Below are positions 43,409-51,661 of a stretch of DNA of 64,000 bases, in pieces. Under the pieces are notes generated by a model. The model was not told where the DNA came from, did no database searches, and saw nothing but the letters and a program-made list of their open reading frames with translations. The DNA lies in the NCBI GenBank assembly GCA_009917455.1, contig QZDS01000022.1:1-64000 (forward strand), given 5' to 3'. Source of the stretch: a bacterium 1xD8-48 (GTDB lineage Bacteria; Bacillota; Clostridia; Lachnospirales; Lachnospiraceae). Numbering within the stretch: the stretch's first letter is position 1; each line of letters begins with the position of its first letter. A program made the position numbers and the translations under genes.

Positions 43409-44150
43409 TATTGTATATTGTGAATGGCTGAAATTAAAACGTTCAAAAATTTTACTGATTGGATTTACAGGCTCGTTTATCGTACCCTTTCTGGTTACCG
43501 TAAACGATATCAGGATTAGCTTTTCCAATCCGGACGCGCCCTTAAGCCTTGGCGGGATATATGAAGATACCATTATGTTTATTATGCTGCTGTTCGGTCC
43601 CCTTATCATGGCGGTTGTGGCCACCTACCTGATAAGCCGGGAATACACGGAAAAAACGCTGAAAACCGTTTTTGCCGTCTCCGTAAACCGCAGCCTGTTT
43701 CTGACGGGCAAGTTTATCATACTTTTTATTCTTGTGCTGCTGTTCATGCTTCTTTCATGGCTGGACATTATTGTGATTACGATGGTATGCAGCCTGTTTC
43801 TGGATGTGGCGAAAATCACCGCCTTATCCGCAGTATTCACGTTAGTGCAAATGCTCAAAGGCGGTATTCTTCTGTATGCGACGCTTACGCCTTTTGTGTA
43901 TCTTGCCCTGCGCGCAAAAGGTTCCATTGCTCCTTTTATCGTCATAGCCGCAGTCAGTCTGCTGAATGTGGTATTATCCGGTTCCCCGGTAGCCGGAGTT
44001 TATCCGTGGACTGCCTCATACCTGCTGCTCACCGGCAATCTTTCGCAGTCAGGAGTATCTTCCGCGCCCGGAGGACTCATTATTTTGCTCGTATACGCAT
44101 CCGGCATATGCGCCAGTATAATAAGATTTCAAAAGGAAGACATCACCTGA
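43401..44150 (+). CDS. ABC-2 type permease (lantibiotic/bacitracin-immunity-like)
   Basis: A 249-residue membrane protein with six helices. Begins CEWLKLKRSKILLIGFTGSF, the usual start of this permease type, followed by MLLFGPLIMAVVATYLISRE, YTEKTLKTVFAVSVNRSLFL and further helices. I start at TTG 43401 (after GGAGGTGAAGGAA), overlapping the ATPase stop by 8 bases; the frame further upstream only reads through the ATPase. Intact, but without a working ATPase it cannot pump on its own unless another ATPase substitutes. Confidence 0.8.
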   Translation: MADIVYCEWLKLKRSKILLIGFTGSFIVPFLVTVNDIRISFSNPDAPLSLGGIYEDTIMFIMLLFGPLIMAVVATYLISREYTEKTLKTVFAVSVNRSLFLTGKFIILFILVLLFMLLSWLDIIVITMVCSLFLDVAKITALSAVFTLVQMLKGGILLYATLTPFVYLALRAKGSIAPFIVIAAVSLLNVVLSGSPVAGVYPWTASYLLLTGNLSQSGVSSAPGGLIILLVYASGICASIIRFQKEDIT

Positions 44151-44302
44151 AAAAGAAACTGCCTGCTTCAATAGAAATCTGATAGAAATCCGGAAATAAT
44201 TGTGCTATTGTATTAGAGTATTTTCAATCCAAAGAGTTTGTGTCTGCGCAGCATTCACAAACTCTGTCATGCGCTTAAAAACAGCGCGGAAATGAGGGAA
44301 AA

Positions 44303-44896
44303 ATGATTTCTGCAATTTACGACAGACGAAGCATAAGAAAATTCTCAGACGCACCCATACCAAAAGAAGATATGATAGAGATTATACAAAGCGGAATCAA
44401 AGCCCCTTCCTCGAAGAACAGGCAGCCGTGGAAATACATTGTGGTTCAGGGCCGGGAAAAAGAAGAAATGCTGGAAGTTTTTCGCCGCGGGATTTCAAGA
44501 GAAGAAAACGAACGGGCATTGCTTCCGCAAAGCAGACAGCATATCGCCGCGGCAAAATATACGGTCGATATCATGGAGGACGCGCCTGTCATAGTGTTTG
44601 TCGTTAATTCGCTGGGGAAAAGTATTCTGTCTGAATTGACACCGGAAGAACGCGTTTATGAAATCTGTAATATACAATCTATAAGCGCTTCCATACAAAA
44701 TATGCTTCTTTCCGCAACAGAAAAGGGGATAGGCAGTCTGTGGATATGTGATATTTATTTTGCGTATTCAGAATTATGCGAATGGCTGAACAGCGAAGGC
44801 CAGCTTGTGGCGGCTATCGCTTTTGGCTACCCGGACGAATCACCCAGGGAAAGACCGAGAAAAAGCCTTAATGATGTGGTTGTATGGAGGGGTTGA
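44303..44896 (+). CDS. Nitroreductase family protein
   Basis: A 197-residue FMN-dependent oxidoreductase. Signature DRRSIRKFSD at the start and APSSKNRQPWKYIVV are the FMN-binding segments; GIGSLWICDIYF and AAIAFGYPDESP complete the fold. GAGGG lies 6 bases upstream of the ATG. The 152-base upstream gap contains an AGAGTTTGTG/CACAAACTCT hairpin (44233-44242, 44256-44265) with no T-run. Physiological substrate unknown. Confidence 0.9.
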   Translation: MISAIYDRRSIRKFSDAPIPKEDMIEIIQSGIKAPSSKNRQPWKYIVVQGREKEEMLEVFRRGISREENERALLPQSRQHIAAAKYTVDIMEDAPVIVFVVNSLGKSILSELTPEERVYEICNIQSISASIQNMLLSATEKGIGSLWICDIYFAYSELCEWLNSEGQLVAAIAFGYPDESPRERPRKSLNDVVVWRG

Positions 44897-44914
44897 TTAT
44901 TTTAGTTAATACAA

Positions 44915-44939
44915 GGCAGCCCCCGAAAGAGGGGCTGCC
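44915..44939. terminator. GC-rich hairpin, probable terminator
   Basis: GGCAGCCCC / GGGGCTGCC (44915-44923, 44931-44939) between convergent genes. T-tracts are poor on both sides, so efficiency is uncertain. A near-identical hairpin occurs at 60860-60881. Confidence 0.5.
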
Positions 44940-44977
44940 GGCAAGGCAATGTCATTCTGTCATTTTCATTTCCACCG

Positions 44978-45814
44978 CTACCCCTTTACGGCCCCCGCCG
45001 TAAGCCCCTTTATAATGTGCTTCTGCATACACAGATAAAAAATCACTATCGGGAAGATTGATACAACGGAAAGCGTCATAAACCTTGGCCAGTCCACACT
45101 GAACTGCCCTTTGGCCCGGAACACCTCAAGGACAACGGTTCCTTTCATCCGGGAGTTCAGGAAAATATTCGGTGCGATGAAATCGTTCCATATCCACATG
45201 GTATTAAAAATAACAGAGGTTGCCGTGATAGGCTTCATAAGCGGAAATACAATGCTGAAAAATACACGCCCTATACTGCATCCGTCCACAATCGCCGCTT
45301 CCGTCAGTTCCTTTGGAATCGTCCGCATATACCCTACCGCCAGAAACACTGTCAGCGCGGAACCGTTACAGTAAAACAAAATCATTCCATAAATCGTATC
45401 TATCAAATGCAGCGCCTGCATTACCTCAAACAAAGACAGCAGAATTGCCTGAAAGGGCACCAGAAAGCCAATCATCAGATATACCATAAATGCGTTATTC
45501 AGCTTATTGGCATTAAATACAATGGGGTAAGCCGCCATCTCTCCGATAATCACAATCAACAGAACGGAACATACTGTAATAAGGAAAGTGTTTCCAAACG
45601 CCCTGTAAATCTGCCCCTGAGAAAAAATATCCCTGTAATTATCCAAAAACGGCTGCGTCGGAAACGCCACCGGATTAAAGCTCATCTCCTGCATGGTTTT
45701 AAAGGTATTGATAACCAGATAGTAAAAGGGGTACAGGAATATGATACAGACCGGAACCAAAAAAAAGTCCGATAAAAAGAACTTTTTCTCTTGCTGTTCT
45801 TTCTTCTTTTTCAT
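44978..45814 (-). CDS. Carbohydrate ABC transporter permease, MalG type
   Basis: A 278-residue permease with six helices. The EAA loop reads EAAIVDGCSIGRVFFSIVFP and the end is the typical KHIIKGLTAGAVKG. I start at ATG 45814, which forms an ATGA overlap with the upstream permease and has GGAGGAGG 8 bases before it; the 96-residue extension of the open frame is only read-through of the upstream gene. Third gene of the binding protein, MalF-like, MalG-like operon. Confidence 0.9.
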   Translation of the reverse strand: MKKKKEQQEKKFFLSDFFLVPVCIIFLYPFYYLVINTFKTMQEMSFNPVAFPTQPFLDNYRDIFSQGQIYRAFGNTFLITVCSVLLIVIIGEMAAYPIVFNANKLNNAFMVYLMIGFLVPFQAILLSLFEVMQALHLIDTIYGMILFYCNGSALTVFLAVGYMRTIPKELTEAAIVDGCSIGRVFFSIVFPLMKPITATSVIFNTMWIWNDFIAPNIFLNSRMKGTVVLEVFRAKGQFSVDWPRFMTLSVVSIFPIVIFYLCMQKHIIKGLTAGAVKG

Positions 45815-46701
45815 GCAATATCCTCCTCCCTTTTTCTCATAGTCATAAACTGTACGCAGGAAATCACCATAACCAGAATGATGAATATCGTTGCCAGAGC
45901 CGTAGACGCACCATACTGCTTTTCTGAGATTCCCCTCTGGATAATCACCTGCGTCACCGTGTAATTTGAGAACCCAGGCCCACCCTTTGTCAGCGCATAA
46001 GGAAGGTCGTATACCTTTAAGCCGTTTGTCAAAAGCAACAGCGTGTTTACCGTAAATCCCGGAGCCAGCATGGGAATGGTAATCTGGGTAAACTGTTTCC
46101 ATCTGCCCGCCCCGTCAATGCTTGCCGCTTCATAATATTCCGACGAAATCGCCTGCAGATAAGCCAGATAAACCGTGGCATGCCATCCGGTAGAGGTCCA
46201 TACCGCCACGGCAATTATGCACAGCCTTGCCCCCCAGCTTGTTGAAGTCCAGCCCACCGGAGACAGCCCGAAAAATCCCAGAAGCGAATTTGCAGCCCCC
46301 GTAGGCAGCGGCGATAAAATATATCCCCAGATATAACCGAGAAGAAGCGCGCTGACGATAGACGGAAAGAAAAAAACAGCTCTCTCCGCCGATTTTAATC
46401 TCGTCTTTTTATCCAGAAAGATAGCCAGCGGAATCGAAAGGCAGTTAATGAGAATCATCGTACAGAAAGTATAAAACAGCGTGTTGAACAATGCCTGCCG
46501 CATCACTTCATCCTGAAAAACACCGATGAAGTTCTTTAAGCCGACAAAACGGTATTCATGGCTGATACCGTTAAAATCCGTAACGCTATACATAATTGTT
46601 TTTATCAGTGGTATAACTGTAAACGTTGTAAAGGCAATCAGTGCCGGCAAAAAAAATATTTCATACTGGATTTGCTTAAGCAGTTTTTTCTTTTTCTTCA
46701 T
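45811..46701 (-). CDS. Carbohydrate ABC transporter permease, MalF type
   Basis: A 296-residue permease beginning KKKKKLLKQIQYEIFFLPAL. Six helices and the EAA loop EAASIDGAGRWKQFTQITIP. ATG 46701 is placed 7 bases after AAAGGGAG; ATG 46707 is the alternative but too close to that site. With the genes on either side it forms one sugar importer; context (GH78 and YesM/YesN) suggests a rhamnose-containing glycoside or oligosaccharide. Confidence 0.9.
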   Translation of the reverse strand: MKKKKKLLKQIQYEIFFLPALIAFTTFTVIPLIKTIMYSVTDFNGISHEYRFVGLKNFIGVFQDEVMRQALFNTLFYTFCTMILINCLSIPLAIFLDKKTRLKSAERAVFFFPSIVSALLLGYIWGYILSPLPTGAANSLLGFFGLSPVGWTSTSWGARLCIIAVAVWTSTGWHATVYLAYLQAISSEYYEAASIDGAGRWKQFTQITIPMLAPGFTVNTLLLLTNGLKVYDLPYALTKGGPGFSNYTVTQVIIQRGISEKQYGASTALATIFIILVMVISCVQFMTMRKREEDIA

Positions 46702-46802
46702 ATCCATTCTCCCTTTGTCCCGCGTCAGACGCAAAACAGGCAGGGGGAAACATCCCGAATCCTGCCCGTCCCGCATACTGTCCGCACAAATGGACGTACT
46801 GT

Positions 46803-48173
46803 TTATTCTGCTGATACCTCTGCCAGCTTATCATCCATTCTGGCTGCCGCTTCCTCAGGGGTAATCGTTCCTACCATACAGTCCTGAAGAGACTGGATAT
46901 AAGTGAGTCTAAGGGACTCCGTATAGGAAAGCCAGTCCGCCATCGGGATATAATACTTGCCTTCTTTTACATTTGCCACAGCTTCTTTAATTTCCTCCGG
47001 GAAGTCAGGCGTAAATCCATCCGCAATGGTAAATCCGCCATACCCCTTATACTGCGCCTCCAGCCCTTCGGGAGATGCCGCAAATTCCAGGAACGCTTTG
47101 GCCAGTTCTTTATTCTGGCTCGCCGAATTAATACACAGACCAACATTAATAGCGCCGCAATAGTAGGTTTCCTTTGTGCCGGGAACGCCCATACACTTAT
47201 AATTCATATTGGGGTTAATGGTATTAATTGTATTTAAATTCCAGGAACCGCTTAAAATCATGGCCACCTGCCCCGTGGCAAATGCAGAAACAATTTCGTC
47301 GCTGGTAGCTCCCACCATATCCGCCGTCAGATAACCGTTATCAATCAGCCCTTCTTTCCACATAGTAACAGGCGTTGTCCATGTGTCTTTAAAAGTTGCC
47401 TTTCCGTCATAGATATCCTGCACAATGTTGGCATTTCCGGCTTTTACCTCAGAGCCGTAAAGAGGCGCTGTAAAGTTTACCGCAGCATCCTGGCAGTTAT
47501 CCATAATTGGCTGTATGCCCGCGTCTTTTAACTTCTGACATACTGCAAGAAGTTCATCCCATGTTTTGGGTTCTTCCGTAATTCCCACCTGGTCAAAAAT
47601 ATCCTTATTGTAGAAAATACCGCCTACCCAGCAGTCCACTGCCAGCGAATATGCTTTTCCGTCTGCCCCATAAGTGGTCTTAACCGAATCGGGAATAATT
47701 CCGTTTGCCATATAAGGCTCCGCGGAAAGGTCTTCCACATAATTACCTTTAATCAAATCCTCCCTGTTTTCCAACGCCATATAGAAAATATCCGGGCCAG
47801 CTCCGGAGTAAAGCAGCGTGGACAGTTTCTCCACATAATCGGCAACCGGAGGAGAATACTGGAAATCAACCGTTACATTAGGATATTTTGCCTTGAAAGC
47901 TTCAAGAACCGGAGCCGCCTTTGTCTCGTCATACCATGAAAGAATGGAAAGCGTCCCTGAAAGTTCCTCTCCGCTTTCAGTATCTGATGATGCCGCTTCA
48001 GCCGGCTCAGCCTCAGAAGAATCGTCTGCCTCAGGTTTTGCCGAATCTTCTGCCGGCTCTTTGCTTTGCTCCTGACTGCCGCCTGAAGAAGTATCTTTAC
48101 CGCCTCCGCAGCCCGTCAGAATACTTCCAAGCATAGCTGCCGCCAAAATCAGTGAAATAACTTTTCTTTTCAT
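46803..48173 (-). CDS. Sugar-binding lipoprotein of an ABC transporter
   Basis: A 456-residue extracellular binding protein. Signal peptide ISLILAAAMLGSILTGCGGG with lipobox LTGC, a long Ser/Glu/Ala-rich linker (SSEAEPAEAASSDTESGEEL), then the family 1 solute-binding fold (LSILSWYDETKAAPVLEAFK .., YSGAGPDIFYMAL .., AFATGQVAMILSGSWNL). AAAAAGGAGGAAAAAA precedes the ATG. The next genes downstream are the two permeases, about 100 bases away. Confidence 0.92.
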   Translation of the reverse strand: MKRKVISLILAAAMLGSILTGCGGGKDTSSGGSQEQSKEPAEDSAKPEADDSSEAEPAEAASSDTESGEELSGTLSILSWYDETKAAPVLEAFKAKYPNVTVDFQYSPPVADYVEKLSTLLYSGAGPDIFYMALENREDLIKGNYVEDLSAEPYMANGIIPDSVKTTYGADGKAYSLAVDCWVGGIFYNKDIFDQVGITEEPKTWDELLAVCQKLKDAGIQPIMDNCQDAAVNFTAPLYGSEVKAGNANIVQDIYDGKATFKDTWTTPVTMWKEGLIDNGYLTADMVGATSDEIVSAFATGQVAMILSGSWNLNTINTINPNMNYKCMGVPGTKETYYCGAINVGLCINSASQNKELAKAFLEFAASPEGLEAQYKGYGGFTIADGFTPDFPEEIKEAVANVKEGKYYIPMADWLSYTESLRLTYIQSLQDCMVGTITPEEAAARMDDKLAEVSAE

Positions 48174-48230
48174 TTTTTTCCTCCTTTTTTAACCCTGGGA
48201 ATATTTTTCCCGATTTAATAACCTGACATA

Positions 48231-48258
48231 ATCATATAAAAATAAATATCTCTGTAAA
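48231..48258 (-). promoter_or_regulatory. Predicted promoter of the second sugar transporter operon
   Basis: On the minus strand TTTACA (plus 48253-48258), a 16-base spacer and TATGAT (plus 48231-48236), about 60 bases upstream of the lipoprotein start. Confidence 0.55.
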
Positions 48259-48310
48259 ATACAATTTGTTGCAAAATTCTTGTAATATCTTGCCATTCCA
48301 CGGAAATTCA

Positions 48311-48339
48311 TTGAATACGACTATCTGTTTTGTTAAAAT
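48311..48339 (+). promoter_or_regulatory. Predicted promoter of the second YesM/YesN operon
   Basis: TTGAAT (48311-48316), 17 bases, TAAAAT (48334-48339), 26 bases upstream of the kinase start, which has AAAGAAAGGA in between. Confidence 0.5.
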
Positions 48340-48364
48340 TCTACAAAAGAAAGGACTTTAAACA

Positions 48365-50191
48365 ATGAAGAACGTTTTTACATATTTAAGGAAAAATTTA
48401 TCTGCACGCATCCTTATGCTGTACCTGACCTTTAATACCATTTTAATGACTGTGCTAGGCGGCTCTATTACCCTGTATTCCAGACTGACCGTCGAGCAGG
48501 AGGTTGCCCATTATATGGAAAAAATTTTAGAGCAGGCTTCTCTGTCCCTCAACACCAATATCAACGACATCACGACCCGTATTATTTCCTTTATTACCTA
48601 CAATAAAGAAATCGGTACGGCCTTAAGCAACCCTTCCATGACAATCAACAAACAGCTTGAGCTTGACAGACTTCTAAGAGCAAAACTTAAAAGCAGCAAT
48701 ATGTTCAACAACATTGTACAGGATGTGTTTATCATTGGAGAAAACGGTTATGTATGTAATATTTCAGACCGTACCGACCTGATAAAGGACTATCCCTTTA
48801 CAGAACAGGAGTGGTATCGTCAGGCTGTATCTGTAACCGGAAACAGCCACATCCAAACCATCGGACTGTATCCGCAGGATTACTATAATCCCCGGATTAC
48901 ACCAAATACCGCGAATTCAGATACCTTTTCCATAGCGCTTTCCATCACCAACTCCAAACGAAACGTTGTGGGGGCTGCCTTTTGTACCATTAATATAAAA
49001 GAGCTGGGAAAAACCCTGATGTCCAGCAATTATGAAAAAAGCGGGAAAATAGCCCTGCTTGATGAGGAGAACAGAATCGTAAGCCAGACGGATAATTCCG
49101 GCATCGGCTCTCTTTTACCGTTTACCGACAATACACTGCGGATTTTGGAAAGCAGTGAAATGGGCTCTTTTAAGGATTACATTGACGATGAAATGTATCT
49201 CATAAATTTCCAGACCACCTCCCTTGGATGGAAGCTTTTTTCTTATGTCCCCTTAGAGGAAATCCAGTATCATACACAGCCCATTTCACAGCTTTTTTCC
49301 TTTGCCCTGGTAATCTGTCTTCTGGTAAATGTGATAATATCCATCGGTCTTTCCCGCTCTATCCATAAGCCCATAAAGCTTCTGACAGACAACGTAAATC
49401 ATGTGGATTCTGAACATATGCGGCTGGAAGGTACGGACTATACCTATTCCGAGCTCAATCATATTGCGGAAAAATTTGATGAACTGCTGGTTCGGTTAGA
49501 ACTGCTTATTGAGCATGATTACAAGTCGCAGATTATGATAAATAAATTTCGCCTGTACTCTCTGCGCTCTCAAATCAACCCTCACTTTCTTATGAATACT
49601 CTGCAGCTTCTGCAGACAGAAATTGTCTATGGCAATATTGAAGTTTCCAACAGCATTGTGGTTTCTCTAAGCCGCATGCTGCGGTATACGCTCTATAACT
49701 ACGAAAAGGAAGTGCTGGTCACAGAAGAACTGAATTATATCCGGGAATACCTGTCCCTGTTTATCCGGAAATTCAATGGCGGATTATCCGTCCGCTATGA
49801 AATAGAGGACGAAATAAAACGTTATTATATGCCAAAGCTCCTTTTGCAGCCCCTGATAGAAAACTGTATCGAACACGGCTTTTCAAATAACCCGTCTGAT
49901 AACCTGATAACAATAGCCGCCAAATGCATGGAAGAAAAAGTAATCTTTGTTGTAGCGGACGACGGGGTGGGTATGAATGCGGAACAACTGTCATCCCTTA
50001 TAGCCAATTTATCCAAAACCAATATTGACGATGCCGATATCGGTATCCGCAATATCCACCAGAGAATCAGGGGAAGCTATGGAGAAAATTATGGTATTAG
50101 AATAGAAAGTCAGGTAGGAAAAGGATGCCGCATCTTTCTGACAATACCTGTAATTGAGGAGGTAAATAATAATGAAACTGCTCATAGTTGA
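48365..50191 (+). CDS. YesM-type sensor histidine kinase
   Basis: A 608-residue membrane kinase. First helix about residues 16-38 (ILMLYLTFNTILMTVLGGSI), extracellular dCache-like sensor domain, second helix near 305-327 (FALVICLLVNVIISIGLSRS), HAMP, then the His_kinase motif SQINPHFLMNTLQLLQ with the standard INPHF, and HATPase motifs ENCIEHGF and DDGVGMN. Divergent from the sugar transporter operon it probably controls, and overlapping its regulator gene by 20 bases. YesM kinases typically respond to extracellular pectin- or rhamnose-type sugars. Confidence 0.9.
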   Translation: MKNVFTYLRKNLSARILMLYLTFNTILMTVLGGSITLYSRLTVEQEVAHYMEKILEQASLSLNTNINDITTRIISFITYNKEIGTALSNPSMTINKQLELDRLLRAKLKSSNMFNNIVQDVFIIGENGYVCNISDRTDLIKDYPFTEQEWYRQAVSVTGNSHIQTIGLYPQDYYNPRITPNTANSDTFSIALSITNSKRNVVGAAFCTINIKELGKTLMSSNYEKSGKIALLDEENRIVSQTDNSGIGSLLPFTDNTLRILESSEMGSFKDYIDDEMYLINFQTTSLGWKLFSYVPLEEIQYHTQPISQLFSFALVICLLVNVIISIGLSRSIHKPIKLLTDNVNHVDSEHMRLEGTDYTYSELNHIAEKFDELLVRLELLIEHDYKSQIMINKFRLYSLRSQINPHFLMNTLQLLQTEIVYGNIEVSNSIVVSLSRMLRYTLYNYEKEVLVTEELNYIREYLSLFIRKFNGGLSVRYEIEDEIKRYYMPKLLLQPLIENCIEHGFSNNPSDNLITIAAKCMEEKVIFVVADDGVGMNAEQLSSLIANLSKTNIDDADIGIRNIHQRIRGSYGENYGIRIESQVGKGCRIFLTIPVIEEVNNNETAHS

Positions 50192-51626
50192 CGACCAGAA
50201 TTCTGTGCATATGTTTTTTGAAAAAATGCTCTCTGTCGATGCTTTCGGCCTCACCCGTATACTGCATGCCTATAACGGGAAAGAGGCCCTGGAGCTTCTT
50301 GAAGCAAAGAAGCCGGATATTATGATGCTGGATGTAAAAATGCCTGTCATGGACGGCATGGAAACCCTGTGCCGGATAAAAGAAAGGGGAATTTGTGTTC
50401 ATACCATAATACTGAGCGCATATAACGAATTTGAATACGCCCGGCAGGCGCTCTTATATGACGTGAAGGATTATCTCTTAAAACCGATTGACTGGAAAGA
50501 GGTATCGGATTTACTTACCTCATTGGTACAGCATATCAAAAAGGAAGCTGTCTGTCAGATTCAATATATAATGGCCGATTTCCTGAAAGGACAGGAAGCC
50601 ATACCCGACACTTTCGTTCTTCCTTTTGAAACGCTGGATATTTCCGGATATGGATTTTTATGCTTTCGTTCGGAAGATTTGGAGTGGACGGCCGATTCCA
50701 TGGATAAATCTATTATTTGCAGTATTTCCACGGAAAGCGCCGCCAACATCCGTACAGAAAGTTCTGCGGAAAATTTTACCCTGTGTCTTGCCGCCATTGA
50801 CAATGACAGTTCGTGGGAGACGCTGTGGCGCAGGGCTTTTCCCGACGAGACGGCTTTTATCGGTTTCAGTCTCTTCCAGGAAGATGCCGCAAATGCCGCA
50901 GATGCCATGAAGCAGGCCGTAGACGCGCTTAAGCAGGGCTTTTATGAACCGGGAATTTACCTTTATGAAGAAAACTTTTTCTCCCCCCCGTCCTCTGCAT
51001 CGGAAATGGAAATTGCGGAGCAAATACAGACTGCCTATACAAAAAGAGACGTCCAGCAGTTGAAACTTCTCGTAGAGCGCCTTTTTAACCTTTTCAGACG
51101 CAATAAAACGCAGCCGGAATATGTGCAGGAATTTTGCTACAGCTTTCTTTTACAGTTGAACAAGGATTTTATCACTACTTTCCAGAAGCTCAAAGGCAGC
51201 GCTTTCCTTTCAGAGTTTAACTGCTACGATGCAGCCAGTCTGAAAAATATGGTGCTCCGTATTATTATCAACATGCAGTGTGACTTTGAGCCCTCACAGG
51301 CCGGCACGGATTCCGATGTTGTATGCCGGATAAAAGAATATATCGACCTGCATTATGACAGAGACCTTTCCCTTGATACGATGTCTAAGCACTTTTTTAT
51401 CGGGAAATATCAAATCAGTCGGATTTTCAAAAAAACCTACGACATTAATTACAGCGATTATATCCTGAAAATCCGGATGGAAAACGCTGCCCTTTTGCTT
51501 AAGAGCACTTCCTGTAAGCTTTATGAAATTGCTCACCGTACAGGTTTTGAGGAAACCAGTTATTTCAGCAATGTATTTAAAAAATATTACGGTATCACTC
51601 CAAATGAATACCGGAAAGAAAAATAA
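50172..51626 (+). CDS. YesN-type response regulator with AraC HTH
   Basis: A 484-residue regulator. The receiver has D7/D8, D54 (MMLDVKMP), S82 and the full LKPI with K104. The middle is a ~270-residue linker domain. The C-terminal AraC HTH pair reads LSLDTMSKHFFIGKYQISRI and YFSNVFKKYYGITPNEYRKE. TGAGGAGGTAA in the end of the kinase gene drives its translation. Unlike the YesN copy at 35327, the phosphorylation pocket is complete. It likely activates the divergent transporter and the downstream rhamnosidase. Confidence 0.9.
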   Translation: MKLLIVDDQNSVHMFFEKMLSVDAFGLTRILHAYNGKEALELLEAKKPDIMMLDVKMPVMDGMETLCRIKERGICVHTIILSAYNEFEYARQALLYDVKDYLLKPIDWKEVSDLLTSLVQHIKKEAVCQIQYIMADFLKGQEAIPDTFVLPFETLDISGYGFLCFRSEDLEWTADSMDKSIICSISTESAANIRTESSAENFTLCLAAIDNDSSWETLWRRAFPDETAFIGFSLFQEDAANAADAMKQAVDALKQGFYEPGIYLYEENFFSPPSSASEMEIAEQIQTAYTKRDVQQLKLLVERLFNLFRRNKTQPEYVQEFCYSFLLQLNKDFITTFQKLKGSAFLSEFNCYDAASLKNMVLRIIINMQCDFEPSQAGTDSDVVCRIKEYIDLHYDRDLSLDTMSKHFFIGKYQISRIFKKTYDINYSDYILKIRMENAALLLKSTSCKLYEIAHRTGFEETSYFSNVFKKYYGITPNEYRKEK

Positions 51627-51661
51627 GAAAGGAGAGCCGCCGGAAAGCGGCAGAAAGAAAA

